The notes: a model not told the origin generated them from the letters alone. DNA of 64,000 nucleotides from Gammaproteobacteria bacterium (GCA_026197075.1 JAPHQV010000015.1:124001-188000), one strand, 5' to 3'; positions 8,908 through 19,831 are shown, counted from the stretch's first letter. A program made the numbers and translations.

Positions 8908-10821
8908 TCAGCGTTGCGGATCGTCCGCGATCACCACCTTGGCATCGGCCCGCAGCTTACGTAGCAGGGCGTTCACTTCGGCCGCCCCATACAGGCTCAT
9001 CAGGCCCTGGCGTAATTGCTGGCGTTCCGCATCCGTCATCTGGGCCGCATCCCCATCCCGCACCTGGTTGAGACGGATCACCACGTAATCGCCATTGTCC
9101 AGGGACAGACCACTGTGCGTGAATTCACCTTCAGCGGGACGAGGCATGCGGAACACCTCCGACACTACCACGGCGGGGTGATTGCGCACATTGCGCTGGA
9201 TGGTTACCGGTGCCTGGTACTGCACCACCTGGCCATCGGCCAGTGTGTCCATGGCCTCGACACCCTTCAGCTCGTCAAGCAAGGCACGGCCACGCTGCTC
9301 TGCCGTGGTGCGCGCATGCTCGTCACGCAGGGCCGCGACCACTTCCTCGCGCACCTGCTCCAGGGGCCGGGGCTGGGCTGGCTTATGATCCAGCAGGCGC
9401 ACCACCAGCAGCCGTCCCGGCTCCACCTCGATGGGTTCACTGTTATTTCCCCGTTCTAAGACCTCCTCGCCGAAGGCCGCGGTCACGACATCCGGAAACC
9501 GGCCGATCCCTTCGCCGCCCTCACGGCTGATCCAGTCTGATTCACGGGTCTCGATATCCAGCTGTGAAGCCGCTTCACCCAGGGTGCCGGGATGTTCGTA
9601 GCTGGTATTGGCCAGGATCTCGGCCCGATCCATGAACAGGGTGTCCACTTCGTAGTCCCGCAGGCTGGCGATGATCTCACTGCGCACCTCTTCCAGCGGC
9701 TTGACCTCACCGGCCTCGATATCCGTCACCTCGATAAGGTGAAATCCGAAGGGCGAGCGTACCGGTTCGCTGAGCTCGCCCGGCGTCAGGGCAAAGGCCG
9801 CGCTCTCGAATTCCGGCACCATCATCCCCTTGCCAAACAGGCCAAGGTCTCCACCCCGGGACGCCGAACCCGGGTCATCGGACATCTCCTCCGCCACCAC
9901 GACGAAGTCCTCCCCTCCCAGAATCCTTTCCCGTGCCCGCAGGACCCGTTCCCGTGCCGTGGCCACCTCTTCCTCATCAGCAGTGGCTGCCACCTGGATC
10001 AGGATATGGCGGGCACGGCGCTGTTCCTCGCGGCCGTAGGCCGACAGGTTCTGCTCGTAATAGGCCTGCACCGCCTCTTCGTCCACGGGGATTTCCGCGG
10101 CCACCTCATCACGACTGATTTCGAGGTATTCCAGCCGTACCTGCTCCGGCGCGTGGAAGGCCTCCTGGTTGGCTTCGAAATAACGCAGGACATCCTCATC
10201 ACCCGGCTCGAAGCGCTCGGCGATCCGGGCTGCGGATACCAACAGGTATTCCACTTCCCGTTGTTGCGTTTGCAGGGCATGGATGTCGGCCAGTTCCGCT
10301 TCGCTGACTCCGACCGTGGCATTGAATCCGCTGGTGATCTGGTTCACCAGCAGATCGGTGCGCAGGTCCATTTCAAAGCCCGCCGGCGACATCCCTTGCT
10401 GGCGCAGCAGCATTTCATAGCGATCACGGGAGAAGACTCCATCCTCCTGCACATCGGGAATCGCCTGGATGCGTGCGGCGAGCAATTGATCGCTTATGAC
10501 AAAACCCTCTTCCTCGGCCATCTGGATCAGCAACTGCTTCTGGATCAGGCCCTCCAGTGCACTGGTCCGCAGCAGGCTCTCGTTGATCATGCCGGGTTCG
10601 AAATCCTCGCCCAGCAGGCGCTGCATCTGGATGCGCTGACGCTGCATGGCACGGGCCAGGGCCGACTCGCTGATCTCCACGTCACTCACCTTGGCGGCAT
10701 AGGCCGTGGTGTCATCATTCAGATAGGAATCGACACCCCACAGGGCAAAGGTAAGCGCGATAAGGCCGACAATGAACCAGGCGATCCAGCCGGTGATGCG
10801 GTCACGAATGGCTTGCAGCAT
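8908..10821 (-). CDS. ppiD: periplasmic peptidyl-prolyl isomerase/chaperone PpiD
   Basis: PpiD is a membrane-tethered chaperone at the periplasmic face of the Sec translocon. The 637-aa product starts MLQAIRDRITGW, with a single anchor at about residues 13-32. A SurA-like N-terminal region follows. A parvulin domain lies at about 265-360: RRARHILIQV, then FVVVAEEMSDDPGSASRGGDLG, then PVRSPFGFHLIEV. It ends with the long C-terminal PpiD region. The start at 10821 follows GAGAG; the longer reading frame upstream lacks a signal. Location downstream of hupB matches E. coli and Pseudomonas, here with two tRNA genes and a terminator in between, so it needs its own promoter in 10822-11044, where nothing clear is visible. 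Confidence 0.93.
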   Translation of the reverse strand: MLQAIRDRITGWIAWFIVGLIALTFALWGVDSYLNDDTTAYAAKVSDVEISESALARAMQRQRIQMQRLLGEDFEPGMINESLLRTSALEGLIQKQLLIQMAEEEGFVISDQLLAARIQAIPDVQEDGVFSRDRYEMLLRQQGMSPAGFEMDLRTDLLVNQITSGFNATVGVSEAELADIHALQTQQREVEYLLVSAARIAERFEPGDEDVLRYFEANQEAFHAPEQVRLEYLEISRDEVAAEIPVDEEAVQAYYEQNLSAYGREEQRRARHILIQVAATADEEEVATARERVLRARERILGGEDFVVVAEEMSDDPGSASRGGDLGLFGKGMMVPEFESAAFALTPGELSEPVRSPFGFHLIEVTDIEAGEVKPLEEVRSEIIASLRDYEVDTLFMDRAEILANTSYEHPGTLGEAASQLDIETRESDWISREGGEGIGRFPDVVTAAFGEEVLERGNNSEPIEVEPGRLLVVRLLDHKPAQPRPLEQVREEVVAALRDEHARTTAEQRGRALLDELKGVEAMDTLADGQVVQYQAPVTIQRNVRNHPAVVVSEVFRMPRPAEGEFTHSGLSLDNGDYVVIRLNQVRDGDAAQMTDAERQQLRQGLMSLYGAAEVNALLRKLRADAKVVIADDPQR

Positions 10822-11044
10822 ATTGATGACTCTCGATGTTTGTTGTTGGCCACCCTGGGAGCCTGGCGCTATCAGGGCTGATCTGCTGGTGGCGCGGAGA
10901 TCCGGGACGAGCCCCGGCATGTCGCGTGCCTCTCACGATGCAGAATCGAAGTTGCTGATGATACCAGCATTTTTTACGGAAAATCGAGGTAATGACGGGG
11001 CCGGGAGAAGGTTCCCGGCCAACGGGTCCGCCAGCAAACCAACT

Positions 11045-11085
11045 AAAAAAAAAGCCCCCGGCGCCGTGACGCCAGGGGCTTTTTC
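11045..11085 (-). terminator. intrinsic terminator after tRNA-Asp
   Basis: On the minus strand, GCCCC(T)GGCG and CGCC(G)GGGGC form a 10-base stem followed by nine U. The opposite strand also has a short T run. It ends the hupB/tRNA-Val/tRNA-Asp unit and separates it from ppiD. Confidence 0.8.
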
Positions 11086-11096
11086 ATTTTCGAGTA

Positions 11097-11173
11097 TGGC
11101 GGAGTGGACGGGACTCGAACCCGCGACCCCCGGCGTGACAGGCCGGTATTCTAACCAACTGAACTACCACTCC
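11097..11173 (-). tRNA. tRNA-Asp (GTC)
   Basis: 77 bases including an encoded CCA. The acceptor stem is GGAGTGG/CCACTCC, the anticodon loop is CTGTCAC (GTC), and the T-arm is GGGTTCGAGTCCC. It is eight bases from tRNA-Val. Confidence 0.96.
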
Positions 11174-11180
11174 AGAACCT

Positions 11181-11256
11181 TGGTGGGTGCTGAGGGACTT
11201 GAACCCCCGACATTCGCCTTGTAAGGGCGACGCTCTACCAACTGAGCTAAGCACCC
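11181..11256 (-). tRNA. tRNA-Val (TAC)
   Basis: 76 bases with encoded CCA. The acceptor is GGGTGCT/AGCACCC, the anticodon loop is CTTACAA (TAC), and the T-arm is GGGTTCAAGTCCC. It begins only 12 bases after the hupB stop codon on the same strand, so it is probably processed from a hupB readthrough transcript. Confidence 0.96.
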
Positions 11257-11267
11257 CAGCAGGCGCG

Positions 11268-11540
11268 CTAGTTTACGGCATCCTTAAGTGCTTTGCCAGC
11301 CTTAAATGCAGGGGCATTGGAGGCCTTGATGTTGATGGTTTCGCCAGTCTGGGGATTGCGGCCGGAGCGGGCAGCACGGGCACGCACCTCGAAGGTACCG
11401 AAGCCCACCAGCGTCACCTGCTCGCCGTTCTTCAGGGTATTGGTAACCGTATCGATAACAGCGTCAACCGCCTTGGTGGCGGCGGCCTTGGACAGGTCGG
11501 CGGAACTGGCAACGGCATCGATGAGTTCGGATTTATTCAT
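11268..11540 (-). CDS. hupB: DNA-binding protein HU, beta-type
   Basis: HU is the dimeric nucleoid protein that bends DNA. The 90-aa product has the whole family pattern: [11 protein letters not shown] at the N terminus, [22 protein letters not shown] leading into the beta arm, and the C-terminal [12 protein letters not shown] helix. The start at 11540 follows AAGGAAA. It lies downstream of lon, as in most gammaproteobacteria, but has its own strong promoter at 11640-11669, and it runs on toward two tRNA genes. Confidence 0.97.
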   Translation of the reverse strand: MNKSELIDAVASSADLSKAAATKAVDAVIDTVTNTLKNGEQVTLVGFGTFEVRARAARSGRNPQTGETINIKASNAPAFKAGKALKDAVN

Positions 11541-11639
11541 GTACGGTTTCCTTATGATTTGGATGGGGTAGCAATGGGGCGACAATCTTGTGTCCATGGT
11601 ATGCAGAAGACTGCACAGACCCCGCAAGCAAGGCCGGTA

Positions 11640-11669
11640 TTTATACCAAGGCAAACAATTTTATGTCAA
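11640..11669 (-). promoter_or_regulatory. sigma-70 promoter of hupB
   Basis: Reading the minus strand, TTGACA (11669-11664) is followed after 18 bases by TATAAA (11645-11640), inside TTGGTATAAAT. Transcription would start near 11633, about 93 bases before the hupB ATG. Between this promoter and the end of lon, the pair AGCTGTTTT / AAAACAGCT (11688-11714) could serve as a weak lon terminator. Confidence 0.75.
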
Positions 11670-11746
11670 ATGAAAAACTGCCGCGCCAGCTGTTTTCAGC
11701 AAAAAAAAACAGCTTGACGCGACAGGATGTCGTGCGGAATCAAACC

Positions 11747-14170
11747 CTAGTGTGCATGTACCGTTTTGGATTTTGCACGGGTCTTCTTCTTCGTTTCCTT
11801 GCCCTCTTCATCCTTGCCCTCCTCCGGGGACAGGGGCACCGGCAGATGCTGCAAGGCGACCTGCAACACTTCGTCGATCCATTTCACCGGGCGGATATCG
11901 AGTTTTTCCTTCACATTATCGGGGATGTCCGCAAGATCCTTGCGGTTCTCCTCCGGAATCAGCACCGTGGTAATCCCGCCACGGTGGGCCGCCAGAAGCT
12001 TCTCCTTCAGACCGCCGATGGGCAACACCTCGCCACGCAGGGTAATTTCCCCGGTCATGGCCACGTCGGCACGCACCGGGATCTTGGTCAGAGCGGACAC
12101 CAGGGCGGTGCACATGCCGACCCCGGCGCTGGGACCATCCTTGGGCGTGGCGCCTTCCGGCACATGCACATGGATGTCGTATTTCTGGTAGAAATCCGCT
12201 TCTATGCCCAGCACGGCGCTGCGGCTGCGCACCACCGTGGTGGCTGCCTGGATGGATTCCTGCATGACATCGCCAAGCTGGCCGGTATGGATCAGCCGAC
12301 CCTTGCCAGGCACCACGGTGGCTTCGATGGTGAGCAGTTCCCCACCCACCTCGGTCCAGGCGAGACCGGTTACCTGTCCCACCTGATCGTTTTCCTCGGC
12401 AAGACCATAGCGGAAACGGCGTACACCCAGGTATTTATCCAGGTTCTCCGATTCCACCTCGATACGTGACAGATCTTTCTCCAGCAACAGCTGCTTGACC
12501 ACCTTGCGGCAGATCTTGGAAATCTCCCGCTCCAGGTTGCGCACGCCCGCTTCGCGAGTGTAGTACCGGATGATGTCGTGGATCGCCTCGTCGCTCACCG
12601 CGATTTCCTCTTCCTTGAGGCCATTACTGGTGATGGCCTTGGGTAACAGGTAGCGGGTGGCGATATTGGCCTTTTCATCCTCGGTATAACCGGGGATGCG
12701 AATCACTTCCATACGGTCCAGCAGAGGTCCGGGGATGTTCAGGGTGTTGGCGGTGGCCACGAACATGGTGTCTGACAGGTCGAAGTCCACTTCCAGATAG
12801 TGGTCGGCAAAGGTGTGGTTCTGTTCCGGATCCAGTACCTCGAGCATGGCCGAGGACGGATCACCCCGGAAATCGGTCGACATCTTGTCGATCTCATCCA
12901 GCAGGAACAGGGGATTACGCACCCCCACCTTGGACAGGTTCTGGATGATCTTGCCCGGCAGGGAGCCGATATAGGTGCGCCGGTGACCACGGATCTCCGC
13001 CTCGTCGCGCACGCCACCCAGGGCCATGCGCGAGAACTTGCGGTTGGTGGCGCGGGCGATGGACCGGCCCAGGGAGGTCTTGCCCACACCGGGTGGCCCC
13101 ACCAGGCACAGGATCGGGCCCTTGAGCTTCTTCACCCGCTGCTGCACCGCGAGATATTCCAGGATGCGCTCCTTGACCTTCTCCAGGCCATAATGATCCT
13201 CTTCCAGCACCGCCTCGGCGCGCGTCAGGTCGTGCAGGATCTTGGTGCGCTTTTTCCAGGGCACGCTCACCAGCCAGTCGATGTAGTTACGCACCACCGT
13301 GGCTTCCGCCGACATGGGGGACATGAACTTCAGCTTGTTGAGCTCGGACATGGCCTTGGTCTTGGCCTCCTTGCTCATGCCGGCCTTTTCGATCTTTTCC
13401 TGCAATTCCTCGACTTCGTTGGGCACGTCCTCCATTTCACCCAACTCTTTCTGAATGGCCTTCATCTGCTCATTCAGGTAGTACTCGCGCTGGCTCTTCT
13501 CCATCTGCTGCTTTACGCGGCCGCGAATACGCTTCTCGATCTGCAGGACATCGATCTCGCCCTCGATCATGCCCATCAGGTGCTCCAGGCGCTCACGCAC
13601 ATTCTCGATTTCGAGAATGCGCTGCTTTTCCTCTAGCTTCAGGGACATGTGGGCGGCAATGGTATCCGCCAGGCGGCCCGGCTCCTCGATCCCCGAAAGG
13701 GATGTCAGGATTTCCGGCGGCACCTTCTTGTTGAGCTTCACATATTGATCGAAGAGGGTCAGCAGGGAACGCATCAGCACATCGACTTCACGATCGTCGA
13801 CGCCGGAACCGGTGCCCAGTGCTTCGATATGGGCGGAGAAAAAGTCATCGGTCAGCTCGAAGCCGGTGATACGGGCACGCTCGGCCCCCTCCACCAGCAC
13901 CTTGACTGTGCCATCGGGAAGCTTCAGCAGCTGCAGGATGGTGGACAGGGTACCGATGCGATGGATGTCATCCACCTGGGGATCATCCACCTCGGCGCTT
14001 TTCTGAGCGACCAGCAGGATTTTCTTGTCATCCGCCATGGCCGAGTCCAGGGCCTGGATGGATTTTTCGCGACCCACAAACAGGGGGATGACCATGTGCG
14101 GGTAGACCACCACATCGCGCAAGGGCAGCACGGGCACCACGTTCTCGGTGCCATCGGTCATTTCATTCAT
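11747..14170 (-). CDS. lon: ATP-dependent protease Lon
   Basis: Lon degrades misfolded and regulatory proteins in the cytosol. The approximately 807-aa chain has the N-terminal substrate domain ([27 protein letters not shown]). The AAA+ module carries Walker [14 protein letters not shown] and Walker B FLLDEIDK. The Ser-Lys protease domain carries [11 protein letters not shown] with the catalytic serine. Its C terminus ends in a Lys-rich tail ([15 protein letters not shown]). ATG 14170 is preferred over 14188 because GAGGA lies at good spacing before it. It follows clpX and precedes hupB, and is driven by a heat-shock promoter at 14296-14324. Confidence 0.97.
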   Translation of the reverse strand: MNEMTDGTENVVPVLPLRDVVVYPHMVIPLFVGREKSIQALDSAMADDKKILLVAQKSAEVDDPQVDDIHRIGTLSTILQLLKLPDGTVKVLVEGAERARITGFELTDDFFSAHIEALGTGSGVDDREVDVLMRSLLTLFDQYVKLNKKVPPEILTSLSGIEEPGRLADTIAAHMSLKLEEKQRILEIENVRERLEHLMGMIEGEIDVLQIEKRIRGRVKQQMEKSQREYYLNEQMKAIQKELGEMEDVPNEVEELQEKIEKAGMSKEAKTKAMSELNKLKFMSPMSAEATVVRNYIDWLVSVPWKKRTKILHDLTRAEAVLEEDHYGLEKVKERILEYLAVQQRVKKLKGPILCLVGPPGVGKTSLGRSIARATNRKFSRMALGGVRDEAEIRGHRRTYIGSLPGKIIQNLSKVGVRNPLFLLDEIDKMSTDFRGDPSSAMLEVLDPEQNHTFADHYLEVDFDLSDTMFVATANTLNIPGPLLDRMEVIRIPGYTEDEKANIATRYLLPKAITSNGLKEEEIAVSDEAIHDIIRYYTREAGVRNLEREISKICRKVVKQLLLEKDLSRIEVESENLDKYLGVRRFRYGLAEENDQVGQVTGLAWTEVGGELLTIEATVVPGKGRLIHTGQLGDVMQESIQAATTVVRSRSAVLGIEADFYQKYDIHVHVPEGATPKDGPSAGVGMCTALVSALTKIPVRADVAMTGEITLRGEVLPIGGLKEKLLAAHRGGITTVLIPEENRKDLADIPDNVKEKLDIRPVKWIDEVLQVALQHLPVPLSPEEGKDEEGKETKKKTRAKSKTVHAH

Positions 14171-14295
14171 TTCGTCCTCACGCTCCATCGGGGGTACCTC
14201 GTTGCGAATTCGTTGCGTAGGGGTTTGGCCTTGAAAGGGGCTGCAAGTTCACTCTAGCAGAAAACCGCCAGCGACCTACCACAACCCTGTGGATG

Positions 14296-14324
14296 TATAT
14301 GGGGGCCAAGGCCCCGAGTTCAAG
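14296..14324 (-). promoter_or_regulatory. heat-shock sigma-32 promoter of lon
   Basis: On the minus strand CTTGAAC (14324-14318) and CCCCATATA (14304-14296) are separated by 13 bases, essentially the sigma-32 consensus CTTGAAA-N11-16-CCCCATNTA. It lies about 125 bases before the lon start. The rest of the 317-base gap between clpX and lon shows no gene. Confidence 0.8.
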
Positions 14325-14487
14325 GTCAAAATATCGTTGTCCAGAGATTACAGGCAAGATCTGCGCCAGCCTGCCCCAAGTGGTGTATTTCCCCGGGGTG
14401 TTGGCGCATGGCTTTGCAATTGCAGTATTTTTCTGTGGCGGAAACAGCAACGGGCCCCGCAGGGCCCGTCGAGTCCGGCGCGGTGGC

Positions 14488-15753
14488 TCACTCGGAGGCA
14501 GCGGCCTGTTCGGTACTTTCGTACACGATGTACGGCTTGGACTCGCCCAGGATGGCGCTCTCGTCCACTACCACCTTGTGGGCATTCTCCATGGAAGGCA
14601 GTTCGTACATGGTATCCAGCAACACATGTTCCATGATGGTGCGCAGGCCACGGGCCCCGGTCTTGCGTTCCATGGCCTTGCGGGCGATGGCACGCAGGGC
14701 ATCCTCGCGGAATTCGATCTCGGCCCCTTCCATGTCGAACAGTTTTCCGTACTGCTTGGTCAGGGCATTCTTGGGCTCGGTGAGAATCTGCACCAGGGCG
14801 TCCTCGTCCAGTTCCTCCAGGGTGGCCACCACGGGCAGGCGGCCGACAAACTCGGGGATCAATCCGTATTTGATCAAATCCTCGGGCTCTACCTCGTAGA
14901 GGATCTCACCGACATTGCGCTTGTCATCCTTGGGCTTCACCTTGGCGGAGAAGCCGATGCCGCCGGTTTCCGAACGGCTGCGGATCACCTTGTCCAGGCC
15001 GGCGAAGGCGCCGCCGCAGATGAACAGGATATTGGAGGTATCCACCTGCAGGAATTCCTGCTGCGGATGCTTGCGGCCGCCCTGGGGCGGCACCGAGGCC
15101 ACCGTGCCCTCGATCAGCTTGAGCAGCGCCTGCTGCACCCCTTCACCGGACACGTCACGGGTGATGGAGGGATTGTCGGACTTGCGCGAAATCTTGTCGA
15201 TCTCGTCGATGTAGACGATCCCCGTCTGGGCCTTCTCCACGTCGTACTCACACTTCTGCAGCAGCTTCTGGATGATATTCTCGACATCCTCGCCCACATA
15301 ACCGGCCTCGGTCAGGGTCGTGGCGTCTGCAATGGTGAAGGGCACGTTGAGCAGGCGGGCCAGGGTCTCGGCCAGCAGGGTCTTGCCGGAGCCGGTGGGA
15401 CCGATCAGCAGGATGTTGCTCTTGGAGAGTTCAACCTCGTCCTTCCGCGTACTGGCGTCAAGGCGCTTGTAGTGGTTGTACACCGCTACCGACAGCACCT
15501 TCTTGGCATTCACCTGGCCGATGACGTATTCATCGAGGACGGCGTTGATTTCCCGGGGCGTCGGCAGTTTGTTACCCACTGCAGCCGACTTTTCCTGCAT
15601 TTCTTCGCGGATAATGTCGTTGCACAGCTCGACACATTCGTCGCAGACGAACACCGACGGGCCGGCGATGAGTTTGCGCACTTCATGCTGACTCTTTCCG
15701 CAGAATGAGCAGTATAGAAGTTTGCCGTCCTCGCCCTTGCGTTCGTTGCTCAT
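14488..15753 (-). CDS. clpX: ATP-dependent unfoldase ClpX
   Basis: ClpX is the AAA+ unfoldase that feeds substrates such as ssrA-tagged proteins to ClpP. The 421-aa protein begins with the four-cysteine zinc domain (YCSFCGKS and VCDECVELC). It then carries Walker A GPTGSGKT, Walker B in IVYIDEIDK, and ends with the conserved small domain ([12 protein letters not shown]). A strong AGAGGGG ribosome site precedes the ATG. clpP lies 233 bases upstream on the same strand, with a hairpin in the gap at 15884-15913. Confidence 0.97.
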   Translation of the reverse strand: MSNERKGEDGKLLYCSFCGKSQHEVRKLIAGPSVFVCDECVELCNDIIREEMQEKSAAVGNKLPTPREINAVLDEYVIGQVNAKKVLSVAVYNHYKRLDASTRKDEVELSKSNILLIGPTGSGKTLLAETLARLLNVPFTIADATTLTEAGYVGEDVENIIQKLLQKCEYDVEKAQTGIVYIDEIDKISRKSDNPSITRDVSGEGVQQALLKLIEGTVASVPPQGGRKHPQQEFLQVDTSNILFICGGAFAGLDKVIRSRSETGGIGFSAKVKPKDDKRNVGEILYEVEPEDLIKYGLIPEFVGRLPVVATLEELDEDALVQILTEPKNALTKQYGKLFDMEGAEIEFREDALRAIARKAMERKTGARGLRTIMEHVLLDTMYELPSMENAHKVVVDESAILGESKPYIVYESTEQAAASE

Positions 15754-15883
15754 AAAAACCCCTCTGAATAATGATTCGGCATTCCTGCCACAGGCCTACG
15801 GCAATCCGCAAGGTGCCGCCCTGCTTTCTATAGCGGCCCGATGCCCGCCAGCTTTATGCGGGCCCGATGCCCTATTCAACTAC

Positions 15884-15913
15884 GCCGGGACCCCCTTGAC
15901 AAGGAATCCCGGC
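15884..15913 (-). terminator. hairpin between clpP and clpX
   Basis: GCCGGGA (15884-15890) pairs with TCCCGGC (15907-15913), and the inner bases CCCCCTTG/AAGGAA extend the stem to about 13 pairs with a tiny loop. There is no U tract, so it may be a processing or stability element rather than a terminator. It is placed to set clpP and clpX expression apart. Confidence 0.45.
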
Positions 15914-15985
15914 AACTGTCTAAGGTTTTCGTTTTACTCAATATTTTGACCCACCGCAAGGCTGGCCCGGAAGCCGGAGATCACA

Positions 15986-16633
15986 TCAAGCCTCGTTTTC
16001 GGCATCCTTGCGGGAGACCAGCACCTCGTCGATCAGGCCGTATTTCACCGCCTGCTCGGCGCCCAGGAAGTTATCCCGATCCGTATCCCGGGCAATGACG
16101 TCCAGATCCTGGCCCGTGTGGTGGGACAGGATCTTGTTCAGGCGTTCGCGCACCAGGAGGATTTCCTTCGCGTGGATATCGATATCACTGGCCTGGCCCT
16201 GGAAACCGCCCAGTGGCTGGTGGATCATCATGCGGGAGTGGGGCAGACAATAGCGTTTGCCCGCCGCACCACCGGCCAGCAGCAAGGCGCCCATGCTGGC
16301 CGCCTGTCCGATGCACATGGTGCTGACATCGGCCTTGATGAACTGCATGGTGTCATAGATGGCCAGGCCGGCCGTCACCACACCGCCCGGGGAATTGATG
16401 TAGAGGTGAATGTCCTTGTCCGGGTTTTCCGACTCCAGGAACAGCAGCTGCGCCACCACCACGTTGGCCATGTAGTCCTCGACCGGACCCACCACGAAGA
16501 TCACCCGCTCCTTGAGCAGACGCGAGTAGATGTCATAGGCACGCTCGCCGCGCGAGGTCTGCTCGATCACCATCGGCACCAGGTTCAAGGCCTGGGTATC
16601 CATTGCACCACCATTTTCAAACCGATTACTCAT
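15986..16633 (-). CDS. clpP: ATP-dependent Clp protease proteolytic subunit
   Basis: ClpP forms the tetradecameric serine-protease barrel used by ClpX and ClpA. The 215-aa product has [21 protein letters not shown], the oxyanion segment YINSPGG, and the triad: Ser in GQAASMGA, His in SRMMIHQP and Asp in DTDRDNF. Two starts are possible, ATG 16633 (MSNRFENGG) and ATG 16603 (MDTQALN). The first gives a normal-length propeptide and was taken. tig ends 77 bases upstream on the same strand. No heat-shock promoter could be found in that gap. Confidence 0.96.
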   Translation of the reverse strand: MSNRFENGGAMDTQALNLVPMVIEQTSRGERAYDIYSRLLKERVIFVVGPVEDYMANVVVAQLLFLESENPDKDIHLYINSPGGVVTAGLAIYDTMQFIKADVSTMCIGQAASMGALLLAGGAAGKRYCLPHSRMMIHQPLGGFQGQASDIDIHAKEILLVRERLNKILSHHTGQDLDVIARDTDRDNFLGAEQAVKYGLIDEVLVSRKDAENEA

Positions 16634-16710
16634 TATGTCGCCATCCTTACCGTGTATCGTACCGGAGCCAGGCCGAAACCAGAAATGTCCCGCCGCTGAC
16701 CAGTATCGCC

Positions 16711-17991
16711 CTACCCACCCGACTGCATAACATTGTCGAAGGTGGTGGATTCCTCCGTCACCTGCGCCTGATCCAGTACCCAATCCATGACGATATCCTC
16801 CATCACGTAGGATTGCACGCCGGCCAGGGCATCGCGGTTGCTGTAATAGTATTGCACCACTTCCTCGGGCTTTTCATAGGAGGCGGAAAGATTTTCGACT
16901 TCGGCCCGTACGCGCTCCGGATCCACCTGGAGCTGGTTACGGCGAATGATTTCACCAATGATCAGCCCCAGGGCCACCCGGCGGCTGGCTTCGTTCTCGA
17001 AGGCCTCGCGGCCACCGGACTGCATACCCTGCTGCTCGGCCTGGCGCGCCAGCGCATCAACCTCGCTGGACACCAGGGCCTTGGGCACATCGATGGCATT
17101 CTGCTCCATCAAGGCATCGAATACCTGGCGCTTGACCTTGTTCTTGATGGTCTGGTTCAGCTCGCGCTCCATGTTGCGGCGCACCTCGGCACGCAGGCCT
17201 TGCAGGCCACCCCCGCTGATGCCGAAGGAATCCGCGAAGCTGTCGTCCAGCTCGGGCAGGCGTGCGGCCTGTACCTGGCTGATCTTGACCTCGAACCGGG
17301 CAGGCTTGCCGGCCACGTCGGCAAAGCTGTAGTCGGCGGGGAAATTGACCTCGATACTGCGTTCCTCACCGGCCTTGGCGCCCACCAGCTGATCCTCGAA
17401 GGTATCGATCATGGTCTTGCTGCCCAGTTCCAGGGGCAGATTGGATGCCTTGTTGCCGGAAAAGGACTCGCCGTCGATGGTACCCACGAAATCGATGATC
17501 ACCCGGTCGCCAAGGGCGGCGGCGGTGTCCTTGGGCTCCCAGCTGACCCGTTGCTTGCGCAGCTTTTCCAGCATGCCGTCCACGTCGGCATCGGTCACCT
17601 CGGCCTTGGGTCGGGTCACCTTGATGGCGGAGACCGCGGCGGGTTCGAACTCGGGATAGACCTCGAAGGTGGCCACGTACTGCAGGGTCTCGCCGCCTTC
17701 GGACTGCGGTGGCTCGATGCGGGGATCACCGGCGGGACGCAGGTTCTGCTGCTGGATCGCCTCCTGGTAGGTGGAGGAAATGAGCTCCCCGAGGGCCTCG
17801 AGGCGAACCTGGGGACCAAATTTCCGTTCCACCACCTTGAAGGGCACCTTGCCGGGACGGAAGCCGTCCAGACGCACCGTGCGCGTCATGGATTGAAGCC
17901 GCGTCTTGACGACGGAATCCACCTGCTCGGCGGGGATCTGCACCGTCATGCGGCGTTCCAGGGCACTGGTATTTTCTACGGAAACTTGCAT
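16711..17991 (-). CDS. tig: trigger factor, ribosome-associated chaperone and PPIase
   Basis: Trigger factor binds at the ribosome exit tunnel and shields nascent chains. The 426-aa protein shows the ribosome-binding signature GFRPGKVP in its N-terminal domain. The FKBP-like middle domain includes [16 protein letters not shown], with the [13 protein letters not shown]-type turn here reading [14 protein letters not shown] long helical C-terminal arm domain follows. GAGG stands 7 bases before the ATG. It is the first gene of the tig-clpP-clpX-lon-hupB series and follows tRNA-Leu. Confidence 0.96.
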   Translation of the reverse strand: MQVSVENTSALERRMTVQIPAEQVDSVVKTRLQSMTRTVRLDGFRPGKVPFKVVERKFGPQVRLEALGELISSTYQEAIQQQNLRPAGDPRIEPPQSEGGETLQYVATFEVYPEFEPAAVSAIKVTRPKAEVTDADVDGMLEKLRKQRVSWEPKDTAAALGDRVIIDFVGTIDGESFSGNKASNLPLELGSKTMIDTFEDQLVGAKAGEERSIEVNFPADYSFADVAGKPARFEVKISQVQAARLPELDDSFADSFGISGGGLQGLRAEVRRNMERELNQTIKNKVKRQVFDALMEQNAIDVPKALVSSEVDALARQAEQQGMQSGGREAFENEASRRVALGLIIGEIIRRNQLQVDPERVRAEVENLSASYEKPEEVVQYYYSNRDALAGVQSYVMEDIVMDWVLDQAQVTEESTTFDNVMQSGG

Positions 17992-18067
17992 CGAACGACC
18001 TCTTGGGGGGCTTGCCCCGTCCTGTATCGGGTTGGTGGTGGTGCCGCCCGGGCGGCTACCGGTAATC

Positions 18068-18152
<85 letters not shown>

Positions 18153-18278
18153 AATATCTTGTCTGGCGGGCCGGCAGAACTGGCCTCGCAATATCCCGCA
18201 CCAGAGCGGTGATTCGGTCATTATATCGGTTTCCTGGCGGACCGCGCACCCCCGGGCCGAATTCATTGCCGCGCGCCC

Positions 18279-18306
18279 AAAAAAAAGCCCCCGTCGAGCG
18301 GGGGCC
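18279..18306 (-). terminator. intrinsic terminator after tRNA-Lys
   Basis: On the minus strand the stem GCCCCCG/CGGGGGC, with a short loop, is followed by eight U. It closes the Pro-Arg-His-Lys tRNA transcript and separates it from tRNA-Leu/tig. Confidence 0.82.
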
Positions 18307-18313
18307 TGCGTAC

Positions 18314-18389
18314 TGGTGGGCCGTGTAGGATTCGAACCTACGACCAAGAGATTAAGAGTCTCCTGCTCTACCAACTGAGCTAACGGCCC
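18314..18389 (-). tRNA. tRNA-Lys (CTT)
   Basis: 76 bases with encoded CCA. The acceptor is GGGCCGT/ACGGCCC, the anticodon loop is CTCTTAA (CTT), and the T-arm is TAGGTTCGAATCCTA. Confidence 0.95.
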
Positions 18390-18457
18390 GGAAAAACGCG
18401 TATTGGACCATATGCCGCCCGGCAATTCCAGGCTCACTGCCACGATCCGTCACATTA

Positions 18458-18534
18458 TGGGGTGGACGATGGGACTCGAACCCACGACGACCGGAATCAC
18501 AATCCGGGGCTCTACCAACTGAGCTACGCCCACC
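18458..18534 (-). tRNA. tRNA-His (GTG)
   Basis: 77 bases including the extra 5' G (G-1) characteristic of tRNA-His, facing a C discriminator, and the encoded CCA. The anticodon loop is TTGTGAT (GTG). Confidence 0.95.
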
Positions 18535-18577
18535 ATAAAACTCTTGCTTGTCCGACACCCCCGGTGCCGGCCATGAA

Positions 18578-18654
18578 TGGCGCCCCGGGAGGGAGTCGAA
18601 CCCCCGACCGACTGCTTAGAAGGCAGTTGCTCTATCCGACTGAGCTACCGGGAC
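18578..18654 (-). tRNA. tRNA-Arg (TCT)
   Basis: 77 bases with encoded CCA. The acceptor is GTCCCGG/CCGGGGC with one T-G pair, the anticodon loop is CTTCTAA (TCT), and the T-arm is GGGGTTCGACTCCC. Confidence 0.95.
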
Positions 18655-18693
18655 TCAAACTCTCCTGACCGTGGCATCCGCCATCGATCGAAT

Positions 18694-18770
18694 TGGTCGG
18701 GGTAGAGGGATTCGAACCCCCGACATCCTGCTCCCAAAGCAGGCGCGCTACCAGGCTGCGCTATACCCCG
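18694..18770 (-). tRNA. tRNA-Pro (TGG)
   Basis: 77 bases with encoded CCA. The acceptor is CGGGGTA/TACCCCG, the anticodon loop is TTTGGGA (TGG), and the T-arm is GGGTTCGAATCCC. It is first in the minus-strand tRNA run Pro-Arg-His-Lys. Confidence 0.95.
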
Positions 18771-18967
18771 TCTCACCGGCAACGGGGAGGGCCGCGATCA
18801 TACGGACTGGCCCGGGCCGGGTCAATCGCCTTCGCGGCTCCCTGGGCCGGAATCGCGCATTATAGCCCAGGCTATCGGCTGTCAGGCAAGGGATCCTTGT
18901 CCCACCCTGCCCCCCATGCGAGAATTCCGGCCTGTTCGGCCTACCCCGACCGCCACGACCAGCACCC

Positions 18968-19822
18968 ATGACCGCACAACTCATCGACGGCAAGGCGATT
19001 GCCGCCAGCCTCCGCAAGGATATCGCCACCCGAGTGCAGGAACGCCGGGCCAGGGGGAAACGCCCCCCTGGGCTCGCGGTGCTGCTGGTGGGCAACAGCG
19101 CGGCTTCCGAGATCTATGTCCGCAACAAGCGCCGTGCCTGCGAGGAAGTGGGATTTCTGTCCCGGTCCTACGACCTGGACACCAATACCACGGAACGGGA
19201 GCTGCTGGACCTCATCGACAACCTGAACCTGGACGAGGAGATCGATGGCATCCTGGTCCAGCTGCCCCTGCCCGAGCACATCGACCCGGAGACGGTGCTG
19301 GAACGCATCCGTGCCGACAAGGACGTGGATGGTTTCCACCCCTACAACGTGGGTCGACTGGCCCTGCGCATGCCGTTGCTGCGTCCCTGCACACCCTACG
19401 GGGTCATGACCCTGCTCAAGCATACGGGCGAATCCTTCTACGGGCGCGAGGCGGTGGTGGTCGGGGCCTCCAATATCGTCGGTCGCCCCATGACCCTGGA
19501 ATTGCTGCTGGCCGGCTGCACCGTCACCACTTGCCATCGCTTCACCCGGAATCTCCACGAGCATGTGGCCCGGGCCGACATCCTGGTGGCGGCCACCGGC
19601 AAGCCCGGCCTGATCCAGGGGGAGTGGATCAAACCGGGTGCGACCGTGATCGACGTGGGGATCAACCGTCTCGAGGATGGCAGTATCACGGGCGACCTGG
19701 ACTTCGCCAAGGCCCGGGAACGGGCCGGGTGGATCACCCCGGTGCCCGGCGGTGTCGGACCGATGACGGTGGCCACCCTGCTGGAAAACACCCTCTACGC
19801 CGCGGAAAAGCTCCACGGCTGA
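18968..19822 (+). CDS. folD: bifunctional methylenetetrahydrofolate dehydrogenase/cyclohydrolase
   Basis: FolD interconverts methylene-, methenyl- and formyl-tetrahydrofolate in the cytosol, supplying one-carbon units. The 284-aa length is normal. Visible signatures are the YxxxK-type catalytic region ([17 protein letters not shown]), the folate-site motif [19 protein letters not shown], the NADP-binding [10 protein letters not shown], and the C-terminal [14 protein letters not shown]. It is a single plus-strand gene, convergent with the GGDEF-EAL gene whose stop lies nine bases away. Confidence 0.97.
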   Translation: MTAQLIDGKAIAASLRKDIATRVQERRARGKRPPGLAVLLVGNSAASEIYVRNKRRACEEVGFLSRSYDLDTNTTERELLDLIDNLNLDEEIDGILVQLPLPEHIDPETVLERIRADKDVDGFHPYNVGRLALRMPLLRPCTPYGVMTLLKHTGESFYGREAVVVGASNIVGRPMTLELLLAGCTVTTCHRFTRNLHEHVARADILVAATGKPGLIQGEWIKPGATVIDVGINRLEDGSITGDLDFAKARERAGWITPVPGGVGPMTVATLLENTLYAAEKLHG

Positions 19823-19831
19823 AACGCCCGA

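Noticed and set aside
14293-15708. Long plus-strand open frame opposite clpX
   Set aside because: Rich in His, Gln and Gly as reverse-strand shadows are here, while the opposite strand encodes a full ClpX with all motifs.
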